64,000 bases of DNA from NCBI GenBank assembly GCA_963786195.1, contig CAWAYH010000011.1:558001-622000 (forward strand), read 5' to 3'. This DNA is from CAWAYH01 sp963786195. Its GTDB lineage: Bacteria > Acidobacteriota > Vicinamibacteria > Vicinamibacterales > 2-12-FULL-66-21. The position numbers and the translations under genes are program-made. The notes below the pieces were generated by a model, which saw nothing but the letters and a program-made list of their open reading frames with translations, did not search any database and was not told the origin of the DNA. Shown here one piece after another: positions 48,594 through 56,543 of the stretch (position 1 is its first letter; each line of letters opens with the position of its first letter).

Positions 48594-50066
48594 GTGCTTT
48601 ACCTCAATTCCCCGATGCCGCCGGCGTTCGACAGCTCGGATGTTTCGATCGTGGAGATCGTCCCTGTAGATGATTCGAACGCCGAGGGCGGTGCGCCCCT
48701 CATGAGTGCCGGTGACGCCGGCGCGATCACGGCTGTGTCCGGACTGCTCGATGAAGTGGCGCGCGTCCTCAATGTTCCGGTCGCGTTGCTGTCCCGCGAC
48801 CAGGCTGGCTGGCAATTCGAAGGCGAGGCATTTCCGGCCAGGCCGGCACCGGACGGCTTGCGTTTCGGCGGTGCGCCGAACGGCCCTGTTCCTGGAGCGG
48901 TGACGGACGACCGAGGTTCGCCCTGGACTGGTTTGATAGCAGGCACACTGAGGGAGCGCGAGTGGCTGCTCATGCTTCCCGGCAGCCCCGATCGCTGGCG
49001 CGATGTCGACGGTTTGGATGACCTCATCGGCCGATTCGGTCGGAGCCTTGCGACCGTGACGGAGGTCGACGATGACCCCGATCGCTACGAGCGCGACCGC
49101 GCACGGCGTCTCTATGCGTTCACCCGCCGCCTGACCCGGCCGGCCGAAAGCGCGCAGCTTCATCGGCTCATTCTGAAGACCATCGCCCGCCAGATCGGCG
49201 CGCAGACCGGCGCGATCGCCGCGTTCTCCGAGCCCGAACATGCGCTGACGATTACCGCGACCCACGGCTACCCGCTGGCGATCGTCGAACACGTCCGCAT
49301 CGTGCCGGGCCAGGGGATCATCGGCGAGGCGTTCAGCTCGCGCCGAGCCGTGGTCGGTCGACGCTGCGAGGACGTGCCCCGACGGCTGCGGTATCGGACC
49401 GATTCCTATCTCGCCGTCCCGCTCGTCGCGGGAGGCCGGTCGATCGCGGTCGTCGCGTTGACGGACCGCGCCGACGGCAAGCCCTTCGATGAACGCGATC
49501 TGGATTCGGCCCGCGTGCTCGCGGCGCCCGCCGCGCTGGCGCTCGCGCGTCAACGCGTCAGCGACAGCCTCGACGAGCTGACCCGCGCGGCGACGGTCGA
49601 TCCCGTGACCGGTCTCTTCAATCGGCGCTACTTCGAAACCCGCCTTCAGGCGGAAGTGCAGCGCGCCCGTCGCCAGCAGCAGGACCTCGCACTGCTCATG
49701 GTGGACATCGACGACTTCAAGCGAATCAACGACACGTTCGGGCATCTCGAAGGCGATCGAGCGCTCCGTGACGTCGCCGATCAGCTTCGGGGCGGCGTGC
49801 GAATCTTCGATGTGTGTGCCCGGTACGGCGGCGAAGAATTCGCGATCGTGATGCCGGGTGCGACCCGCCACATCGCCGTCCAGGTCGCCGAACGCGTGCG
49901 TCGAGGGCTCGAAGAGCGAACCCGGCGCGACCCTCGGCACATGACCGTCAGCATCGGCGTCGGCTTTCTCGGCGCTGGTGAGTCCGAGGAGGATGTCATC
50001 GCCTCGGCCGATCGCGCGCTCATTGCCGCAAAACGCGCGGGGAAGAATGTCGTGAAAACGGGCTGA
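48594..50066 (+). CDS. GAF-GGDEF diguanylate cyclase
   Basis: Cytoplasmic protein of 490 residues. The N-terminal region is of unclear fold; a GAF-like sensor domain (about 180-315, TGAIAAFSEPEHALTITATHG, PGQGIIGEAF, YLAVPLVAGG) is followed by a GGDEF domain (about 325-490). DPVTGLFNRRYFE, LLMVDIDDFKRINDTFGH and the active loop YGGEEFAIVMP are all intact, so c-di-GMP synthesis is expected. An inhibitory I-site RIFD stands exactly five residues before GGEEF, indicating product feedback. The start may be GTG 48594 or ATG 48615. Next to an EPS/exosortase locus it is a plausible switch for matrix production; that link is inference. Confidence 0.92.
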   Translation: MLYLNSPMPPAFDSSDVSIVEIVPVDDSNAEGGAPLMSAGDAGAITAVSGLLDEVARVLNVPVALLSRDQAGWQFEGEAFPARPAPDGLRFGGAPNGPVPGAVTDDRGSPWTGLIAGTLREREWLLMLPGSPDRWRDVDGLDDLIGRFGRSLATVTEVDDDPDRYERDRARRLYAFTRRLTRPAESAQLHRLILKTIARQIGAQTGAIAAFSEPEHALTITATHGYPLAIVEHVRIVPGQGIIGEAFSSRRAVVGRRCEDVPRRLRYRTDSYLAVPLVAGGRSIAVVALTDRADGKPFDERDLDSARVLAAPAALALARQRVSDSLDELTRAATVDPVTGLFNRRYFETRLQAEVQRARRQQQDLALLMVDIDDFKRINDTFGHLEGDRALRDVADQLRGGVRIFDVCARYGGEEFAIVMPGATRHIAVQVAERVRRGLEERTRRDPRHMTVSIGVGFLGAGESEEDVIASADRALIAAKRAGKNVVKTG

Positions 50067-51134
50067 CTATGGCCTTCCGGCCTGCACGAGCGCGCGAATG
50101 GCGCGCGCGAGCGGGCGGGGCTGGTGGCGGATCCAGCAGTCGCCATATTCCGGCGCCAGGTCGCATTCGATGATCTGGGCGCGCCCGGCCCACCGTAGCG
50201 CACCCTCGCTGACGACCGGCTGCGCTCCCTGAGCCGCATACCTCGCGATGGCGTCCTCATCCAGAGGGCGACGATTCACGAGGATGTAGTCGAACAGATC
50301 GAAGCCGGCGTGGAGCCGGATCGCCTTCAGGTGATCGTCGAGCGTGTAGCCGTCGGTTTCCCCGGGTTCCGTCATCAGGTTGGCGACGTAGATCCTGACC
50401 GCGTCGACGCCGTAGATGGTCGACGCAATACCCTCCACGAGCAGGTTCGGGATCAGGCTGGTATAGAGGCTTCCGGGTCCCACGACGATTCCATCCGCAT
50501 TGATCAGCGCCCGCAGGACGTCCGGCAGGGGGCGAGGGCTCGGCTCGAGCGTCAGGTGACGGATCCGCTGGTTTCGGGCGACGATTTCGGTTTCGCCCGT
50601 AATGATCTGCCCTGACTCCATTTCCGCGCGCAGCCGCACGTTCTGCGTCGTTGTCGGCAGTACCCGGCCCCGGAGACCGACCATTTCGCCGAGGTGATCG
50701 ACGGCCTGGGCGAGGTCGCCCGTGATCTGCTCGAGCGCGGTCAGCAGGAGGTTGCCGACGGGATGCCCGTCGATGGCGCCGGTTTCGCTGAATCGATGCT
50801 GCAGCAGCTGTCTGAACGGCGAGTCGGTGTGGGCCACGGCTGCGATGCAGTTGCGCACGTCGCCGGGAGGCAGCACGCCGAACTGACGCCGGAGTTGTCC
50901 AGAGCTGCCGCCATCATCCGTCACCGTGACGACCGCCGTGACCCTGTCTCTGCCGGTTTCGCCCGCTTCGCCGGCCTGGGTGCAGAGGCCGTCGAGGACT
51001 GCCGGCAATCCGGTCCCGCCACCGATGGCGACAATCCGAGGGGACGCGAGCCGCTTGCGGTCGGCGTCGATCGATCGACGATGAGCCAACACGGGCGCGG
51101 TTTCCGCCACTTCAAAAGAACGGGCCGGATGCAT
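50067..51134 (-). CDS. YvcK/CofD-like family protein
   Basis: Cytoplasmic protein of about 355 residues in the YvcK (gluconeogenesis factor / CofD-like) family. Motifs: RIVAIGGGTGLPAVLDGL, VVTVTDDGGSSGQLRRQFGV, LPPGDVRNCIAAV, then VVGPGSLYTSLIPNLLV and YVANLMTEPGETDGYTL. YvcK proteins bind UDP-sugars and link carbon metabolism to cell-wall and envelope synthesis in other bacteria. ATG 51134 is preferred; a longer start at 51176 adds 14 residues. It ends one base from the converging GGDEF gene. Specific role here unknown. Confidence 0.92.
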   Translation of the reverse strand: MHPARSFEVAETAPVLAHRRSIDADRKRLASPRIVAIGGGTGLPAVLDGLCTQAGEAGETGRDRVTAVVTVTDDGGSSGQLRRQFGVLPPGDVRNCIAAVAHTDSPFRQLLQHRFSETGAIDGHPVGNLLLTALEQITGDLAQAVDHLGEMVGLRGRVLPTTTQNVRLRAEMESGQIITGETEIVARNQRIRHLTLEPSPRPLPDVLRALINADGIVVGPGSLYTSLIPNLLVEGIASTIYGVDAVRIYVANLMTEPGETDGYTLDDHLKAIRLHAGFDLFDYILVNRRPLDEDAIARYAAQGAQPVVSEGALRWAGRAQIIECDLAPEYGDCWIRHQPRPLARAIRALVQAGRP

Positions 51135-51231
51135 GACAACGGCGACGCGCAACCTGCGTACCAGCGCGCGTTGCAAAAACAGGCGAGATCAAGATCGAGA
51201 TCCATTGAACCGTGCTGAAAGTCTTCGCCGT

Positions 51232-51249
51232 CGCAGGTTAAAGTCTGCG
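51232..51249. repeat. Degenerate GCAGACT-type hairpin
   Basis: CGCAG-(8 nt)-CTGCG with AAAGTCTGCGC on the right arm. It resembles a degraded copy of the elements at 6543-6559 and 31639-31656, in the divergent gap between yvcK and the sigma-54 gene. Confidence 0.35.
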
Positions 51250-51291
51250 CACCTCGAAGAAGCACAGTTCTGTCACGAATCGACACCGGGT

Positions 51292-51339
51292 AATGTGTGC
51301 CATGTCTGCACACATTGTCACCGCCCAGCTTGACAATGT
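51292..51339 (+). promoter_or_regulatory. Two interlocked perfect inverted repeats at the sigma-54 activator start
   Basis: Repeat 1: AATGTGTGC-catgtct-GCACACATT (51292-51316), 9-bp arms. Repeat 2: ACATTGTCA-(10 nt)-TGACAATGT (51312-51339), 9-bp arms. They share 51312-51316, and the second covers the ATG at 51336. This is the layout expected of an operator bound by a dimeric regulator, or of alternative leader structures that would hide the start codon. Autoregulation is inference. Confidence 0.6.
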
Positions 51340-52564
51340 TTGAAAAAGGACGCTCTAATAGCGACTTCCGGCCGATCCCGGCACCCGCAGTCATGCAACC
51401 GACCAAGCTCGTTGGCGCGAGTCCAGCTGTCCTCACGCTTCAAGAAGAAATCCACTACGCGGCGCGGTGTGATGCCAAAGTGCTGATCACCGGTGAGAGC
51501 GGAGCCGGCAAGGAGATCGTCGCCCGGCTGATTCACGCCGCCAGTGCCCGCAGTCGCTCGTCGCTCGTCACCGTGAACTGCGCCGCGCTTTCCGGAGACT
51601 CTCCTCGAGACGGAGTTGTTCGGCCACGTTCGTGGGAGTTTCACCGGCGCGTACCGGGATCGGCTGGGCGCGTTCGAGCAGGCGCACCGCGGCACCGTGT
51701 TCATGGACGAGATCGGCGAAACCAGCCCGCGGATGCAGGGTCTGCTGCTGCGGTTTATGGAAACCGGTGAGATCCAGCGCGTGGGTTCCGATCAGATTCA
51801 GAACAGGGTCGACGTCAGGGTCATCGCCGCGACGAACCGTGTGCTGGTCGAGAGCGTTGCCAACAAGACGTTTCGCGAGGATCTTTACTACCGGCTGAAT
51901 GTCATCCACCTTCGCGTGCCGCCCTTGCGGGAGCGCACCGAAGATATCCCGGTGCTCCTGCAGTTCTTCCTCGATCAGTTCGCCCGCCAGTATCAGGTCG
52001 AATGCCCGAACCTGTCGAAGGAGGCGCTCGAAACCCTGGCCCAGCACCCCTGGCCGGGAAACGTCCGCGAGCTCAAGAACGTTGTCGAGCGGCTCGTCGT
52101 CCGGAACAAGAACGGCGAAGTGCTCAGGGACGACTTGCCGCTCGAAGTGCTGCGGGCCGCGCCGGCTGGTACCGGTGATCACGACCCCTCCCACGCGACC
52201 GGCGGCCGACATGCTCTTCGAACGCCTGGTGAACGGTGGCGAATCGTTCTGGTCTTGCGTGTACGCGCCGTTCATGTCACGGGATCTGACCCGGGATGAC
52301 CTCCGCGCGATCGTGAGGAAAGGGTTGGAGCGGACGTCCGGCAACTACAAGGTGATGGTGGAGCTTTTCAACATGCCGGCGGACGACTACAAGCGGTTCC
52401 TCGGCTTCCTCCGCAAGTACCAGTGCCACATGCCGTTTCAGCAGTTCCGATCGGCGGCGACCAGCCGGGAAGGCCGATCGAGCGCCGAGCGTCCGGTCCT
52501 CCTCCGGGACGCATCGCGGCATCCGCCTAGTTCTCAGCTTCTTCCAGGATTCGCGTTCAGTTGA
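51336..52564 (+). CDS. Sigma-54-dependent transcriptional activator without receiver domain (two frameshifts)
   Basis: About 408 residues. An AAA+ domain starts at once (KLVGASPAVLTLQEEIHYAA). Walker A GESGAGKE, the sigma-54 loop GSFTGAYRDRLGAFEQAHRG (GSFTGA instead of the common GAFTGA), Walker B GTVFMDEIGE, and WPGNVRELKNVVERL are present. A C-terminal part (RDLTRDDLRAIVRKGLERT, NMPADDYKRFLGFLRK) carries a Fis-like helix-turn-helix. +1 slips near 51593 and 52180 must be corrected. No receiver or other sensor domain precedes the AAA+ part, unlike the usual PEP-CTERM regulator PrsR. It may control EPS or exosortase genes; target sites not found. Confidence 0.85.
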
Positions 52565-52946
52565 TGGGAGGCTGCTCGAGCAGCTTCAGGAGCTCGCTGC
52601 TTCCTACGGGCTTGACGAGGTATACGGCGCCCACCTGGTCGGCGTCGGCGCGGAGCACCGGATCGTCGAACCCCGAGAAGACGATCAGCCGCATGTCCGG
52701 GTACATGTCGCGGGCCATCACCGCCAGCTGCAGCCCGTTGAACGCTCCGAGTCGGACGTCGGTGATGAGCGCGTCGAACGCTTCGTCTTTCAGCGCCTGA
52801 CGGGCCTTCTCGAAACTCTCGCACGCGACGACTTTCTGCACGGACTCACGCAAGGACCGGAGCATGGCGTCCAGCAGGTTGACGTCGTCATCGACGATGA
52901 GAAGCCTGAGCTTGGTGGAGGCTGAGCTTGGCGATGTCATGAGCAT
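52557..52946 (-). CDS. Stand-alone response-regulator receiver protein
   Basis: CheY-like receiver of about 129 residues: LRLLIVDDDVNLLDAML (acidic pocket), DALITDVRLGAFNGLQLA with the phospho-acceptor Asp, IVFSGFDDPVL and the Lys in YLVKPVGSSELL. There is no output domain. ATG 52946 or 52940 gives a sensible start; an upstream in-frame extension looks non-coding. It converges on and slightly overlaps the end of the sigma-54 gene, which itself lacks a receiver, so the two could be a split pair. No histidine kinase is in the window. Confidence 0.88.
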   Translation of the reverse strand: MLMTSPSSASTKLRLLIVDDDVNLLDAMLRSLRESVQKVVACESFEKARQALKDEAFDALITDVRLGAFNGLQLAVMARDMYPDMRLIVFSGFDDPVLRADADQVGAVYLVKPVGSSELLKLLEQPPIN

Positions 52947-53022
52947 AGTGGGTGACGCCAGGCGGGTCGCAGCTCCCACCGACTTTTGCAGGTATCTTAC
53001 ACACTCTACACTGAACCGCAAT

Positions 53023-54039
53023 ATGCTTCTTGTTTCTTCGGCCTCCTTCGAACAGCACGTCACGCCGCCAGGTCATCCCGAACGTGCGGAACGGGCACAC
53101 GTTTTCGATGCGGTGGCGAATCAGTGGGGTGAAAGGGGCGGCCGCTCGATCGAGCCGCGCGCGGCCACCCGGGCAGAGCTGGCGCGCGTCCACGACGAAT
53201 CCTATATCGACGAGATCGTCGCGACCGCGGGGCGGGCGGTCATGCTCGATGCCGACACGTTTACCTCACCGGATTCGTACGAGGTCGCCCTCCGTGCAGC
53301 CGGCGCAACCGTTCAGGCTGCCGAGCACGCGCTCGAACGCCACGAGGCCGCGTTTGCGCTGGTGCGTCCACCCGGCCATCACGCCGAGCGCGATCGCGCG
53401 ATGGGATTCTGTCTGTTCAACAACGTTGCGGTTGCCGCCGCCGACATGCTGGCGCGCGGTCTCGTGCGCATCGCGATCGTGGACATCGACGTGCACCACG
53501 GCAACGGTACGCAACATGTGTTCTATCAGGATCCACGCGTGCTGTACGTCTCGAGCCACCAGTATCCCTTCTATCCGGGCACCGGTGCGGCGGGCGAGAT
53601 CGGTGAAGGAGAGGGTCGCGGCTTCACCGTCAACGTACCGATGGAAGCCGGCTGCGACGATGAAGATTACCAGCTGGTGCATCGCGCGGTGATCGGCCCC
53701 GTGCTGGACCAGTTCCGGCCCCAGCTGCTGCTCGTTTCGGCCGGCTACGACGCACACGCTCGCGACCCGCTCGCGTCGATGCGGATGTCGACCGAAGGGT
53801 ATGCGTGGGTCATCGGACACCTGACGAAGATGGCACGGCGTCACGGGTCGCTGGCCCTCGTGACCGAAGGCGGGTACGACCTCACCGCGCTGGCTGCGTG
53901 TCTCGAAGCGTCGTTTGAAGCGATTGAATCTGCTGCGGACGATGATGCGCGGCCTCGCGGAGGCGCGACCTCTCCGCGTGGAGAACGCGCTGTCGCAGCG
54001 GCCCGGGCTTCACTGGCGGCTTATTGGCGCGATCTCTGA
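53023..54039 (+). CDS. Histone-deacetylase-like amidohydrolase
   Basis: Zinc hydrolase of 338 residues in the HDAC/acetoin-utilisation superfamily. PGHPERAERAHVF, LVRPPGHHAERDRAMGFCLFNN, VDIDVHHGNGTQHVFY and SAGYDAHARDPLA provide the zinc ligands (Asp/His/Asp pattern) and the catalytic His pair; PPGHHA is the hallmark. Bacterial members deacetylate acetyl-lysine, acetoin-related proteins or polyamines; the substrate here is unknown. ATG 53023 precedes the first conserved segment. Its end overlaps the converging TMEM220 gene by 19 bases. Frame intact. Confidence 0.93.
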   Translation: MLLVSSASFEQHVTPPGHPERAERAHVFDAVANQWGERGGRSIEPRAATRAELARVHDESYIDEIVATAGRAVMLDADTFTSPDSYEVALRAAGATVQAAEHALERHEAAFALVRPPGHHAERDRAMGFCLFNNVAVAAADMLARGLVRIAIVDIDVHHGNGTQHVFYQDPRVLYVSSHQYPFYPGTGAAGEIGEGEGRGFTVNVPMEAGCDDEDYQLVHRAVIGPVLDQFRPQLLLVSAGYDAHARDPLASMRMSTEGYAWVIGHLTKMARRHGSLALVTEGGYDLTALAACLEASFEAIESAADDDARPRGGATSPRGERAVAAARASLAAYWRDL

Positions 54040-54386
54040 CCGAAGAGCGCGACGATGCCGAGCCAGACCGCGACGATGAGCAGCCCGAGCGATTCGCGTC
54101 CAACCTCAATCGCGTCCGTCTTCATCGCGACCGACTGAAAGAGTTCGGACAGCGACACCGCGCCGACGACCGTGCGCCCGATGAAGAGCGACCAGCACAA
54201 CGCGATGAGGGCGACGATCGCGGGCCCGACCGGTGAGCGAAGCGTGCCGCGAGCGGCCTGCAGCGAGAAGAACGCGGCCAGGCCATAAATTGCCATCCAG
54301 CGGATCGGATCGGGGTCGTTGTACTGAACGAGGACCGCGAAGACGAAGAGCGCGGCCATGAACCCCGACAGCGTTCGAAACACCAT
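54021..54386 (-). CDS. TMEM220-family small membrane protein
   Basis: Membrane protein of 121 residues with four hydrophobic segments. The conserved FAVLVQYNDPDPIRWMAIYGL stretch (N-D-P-D-P after the first helix) is characteristic of the transmembrane-220 family, whose function is not known. It lies 15 bases after the TonB receptor stop on the same strand, so the two are probably co-transcribed. Confidence 0.85.
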   Translation of the reverse strand: MVFRTLSGFMAALFVFAVLVQYNDPDPIRWMAIYGLAAFFSLQAARGTLRSPVGPAIVALIALCWSLFIGRTVVGAVSLSELFQSVAMKTDAIEVGRESLGLLIVAVWLGIVALFGQRSRQ

Positions 54387-54400
54387 AAGTTGGCGGCTTC

Positions 54401-56428
54401 TCAGAAGCTGAAATCAATCCCGATTCGAAACGCGCGATCGGCCCCGGGATACGCATAGCCGGTCGGCTGCCCGGTGAAATCCGACAGGACGAAACCGTAC
54501 TCCTCGTACAGATCGCCGGTGAGGTTCCAGAAGTCGATTGTGGCGGCGATCCGGCCAACAGGCACCCGAACCCGGGCGTCAATGGTCGACCGGCCGTCGA
54601 TCTCGAACGCATTCTCATCGTCGAGGAAACCGCCCCAGAGGCGACGGTAGGCAGCCGTCACCGTGATTGCCCGCGGGAGGCTCACTGACGCGCCCGCGCT
54701 CAGGCTGTGCTTCGGAATGTTCTTCAGCTGAAGATCGTCGCCGACTGCGTGGACGTCGGTCCACGCGTAACTGAGCGACGGCCTGACGGCATGGTGCTCC
54801 GTCTGGACGCCCAGCTCGATGCCCTTGTGGCGACTGCTGCCGATGTTGGCGTAGGAAAACGTCCGCACATCGAAGTCGATTTCGTCTTCGACCCTCATCC
54901 AGTATGCCGCGGCGTTCCAGCGGATGGCCTCGCCGCCGAAGGCTCCCACCTCGAAATTGGTCGCCCGCTGCGGCAGCAGATTCGGATTCGAGATGGAAAA
55001 CGTGCCCCCCGTGAAATCCGGATACGGTCGGGGATCGAACAGCTGGTCGAGCGTTGGCGCCTTGAAGGCGCGCGACGCCTGCACGAAGAGCGTGGCGGGC
55101 GACGTGTCCGGGCCGACACGCACCGTCAGCCCCGCCCGTGGTGACCAGGCCGTCAGCGTCTCGTCAGGGTCGTCGGTCGCGGTGCGTTCGACGGAATCAT
55201 CAATCGCATCGAAACGCACGCCGAGGAGCAGCCGCGCGCGGCTGCCGAGCGCGACCGCATCGGAGGCGAAGACGGCGCCGCGCATGCGCGAGTCCTCGGC
55301 CGCAGCCTGCGTCGGTCCGGTCTGACCGGTCTCCGACACGCTCCGGTAATCGGTGTCGACGCCGTCGTGCGAGAGTTCCGCGCCGAACCGGATGTCGTGC
55401 GCGTGGCCGAGGAACTCGGGTGTGGCACTGAAATCGGCAGCGCCGCCAATCGAGTTCGTGTCGATGAGGCGATTCCACCGGTCGGGCAGGGAGGGCGCAA
55501 GAAGCACCGTCCGTATGCCGTCCTCGGAACGGGCGGCGACGTTGCCTCGCGCGCGCACGTCGAGGGCGCCGAACTTGCGCGCGAACTGGACCGATGCCAT
55601 CCCGCTCTGACGATCCACGCCGTCGAAACGAAACTCTTCGGCGGAGCCGAATGGATCGGTTTCCAGCTCGGCCAGCGTTCGGGGACCCGGATCCTCGCGC
55701 GATCGGTCGGACACCCGTGCTCGAACGGTCCAGCGGGAGTCGCCACCGGTCGTGGACACGGTGACGCCGCCGGTCAGCTGGTGCGCCTCCGCATGGTCGA
55801 ACGCGCCGTCGGTGCGCGCCCCCATCCCATTGACGAAGATGTCTACCGATCCCGCACGTCGGGCGACGGATCCGTCTGCGACAACCGTCGCAAAGTTTCC
55901 GGCGCTGCCGAACACGCGCGCGTACGGCGTGTGTGTCCGGCTGAAGATCTGTATGACGCCTCCCATGCTCGTGTCGCCGTAGAGCGCGGACGCCGGGCCG
56001 CGCAGCGCCTCCACCCGTTCGGCGGAGGCGAGAGGCAGGGAGCTCCAGTCGGCCAGGCCTGATTCGGCGTCGGACGTCGGCACGCCGTCGACGAGCAGCA
56101 GCACGTATTCGGCTTCGCCTCCACCGAAGAAACCGCGCGACGACACGACGGGACGACCGTTGTGGAGCTGTTCCTGACGGAACTCGAACCCGGGGAGGAA
56201 CGAGCAGGCCTCGCCGATGGTCACCGCAGGCAGGCCCTTGATCTGCTCGAGGCTCAGGCTCGACGAGGTCGCGGCGACCAGTTCCCGCGGTGTATCACCG
56301 CGTTCGGGCGTGACGACGACTTCGGTCTGAAACCTGGGCGGTTGCGTCTGCGCAGTCTGACCGCTGACAATCGAGGCGGCCGAGACGATCAGGCCGGTGC
56401 CACACGCGATGACGGAGGTGAATTTCAC
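54401..56428 (-). CDS. TonB-dependent outer-membrane receptor
   Basis: Outer-membrane beta-barrel receptor of about 675 residues for uptake of a metal complex, vitamin or oligosaccharide. Signal FTSVIACGTGLIVSAASIVSG; then a TonB-box-like TEVVVTPER and a plug domain (EACSFLPGFEFRQEQLHNG, VSSRGFFGGGEAEYVLLLVDGVP, ALRGPASALYGDTSMGGVI). Barrel strands end in GADRAFRIGIDFSF with the usual C-terminal aromatic Phe. I choose GTG 56428, which has AGGAG six bases upstream; a TTG at 56449 is the longer alternative. Frame intact; ligand unknown. Confidence 0.92.
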   Translation of the reverse strand: MKFTSVIACGTGLIVSAASIVSGQTAQTQPPRFQTEVVVTPERGDTPRELVAATSSSLSLEQIKGLPAVTIGEACSFLPGFEFRQEQLHNGRPVVSSRGFFGGGEAEYVLLLVDGVPTSDAESGLADWSSLPLASAERVEALRGPASALYGDTSMGGVIQIFSRTHTPYARVFGSAGNFATVVADGSVARRAGSVDIFVNGMGARTDGAFDHAEAHQLTGGVTVSTTGGDSRWTVRARVSDRSREDPGPRTLAELETDPFGSAEEFRFDGVDRQSGMASVQFARKFGALDVRARGNVAARSEDGIRTVLLAPSLPDRWNRLIDTNSIGGAADFSATPEFLGHAHDIRFGAELSHDGVDTDYRSVSETGQTGPTQAAAEDSRMRGAVFASDAVALGSRARLLLGVRFDAIDDSVERTATDDPDETLTAWSPRAGLTVRVGPDTSPATLFVQASRAFKAPTLDQLFDPRPYPDFTGGTFSISNPNLLPQRATNFEVGAFGGEAIRWNAAAYWMRVEDEIDFDVRTFSYANIGSSRHKGIELGVQTEHHAVRPSLSYAWTDVHAVGDDLQLKNIPKHSLSAGASVSLPRAITVTAAYRRLWGGFLDDENAFEIDGRSTIDARVRVPVGRIAATIDFWNLTGDLYEEYGFVLSDFTGQPTGYAYPGADRAFRIGIDFSF

Positions 56429-56492
56429 GAAGCGCTCCTGAAGCGACAATAATAGCTATTCGCTCCGTGTATCGGTCGCAGGGCCATCAACC

Positions 56493-56498
56493 ATTATA
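56493..56498 (-). promoter_or_regulatory. Possible -10 box (TATAAT) of the TonB receptor gene
   Basis: A perfect TATAAT on the minus strand about 65 bases upstream of GTG 56428. No good -35 match at 16-18 bases, so it is a weak assignment. Confidence 0.35.
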
Positions 56499-56543
56499 GG
56501 ACCCGCGCGCCGCTCGAGAGCGTCCCCGAGTCGAATCCCCGAC

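Noticed and set aside
51290..52564. Programmed +1 frameshifting in the sigma-54 gene and others
   Set aside because: There is no shared slippery sequence at the sites, and the many affected genes are functionally unrelated, so insertion errors are more likely.
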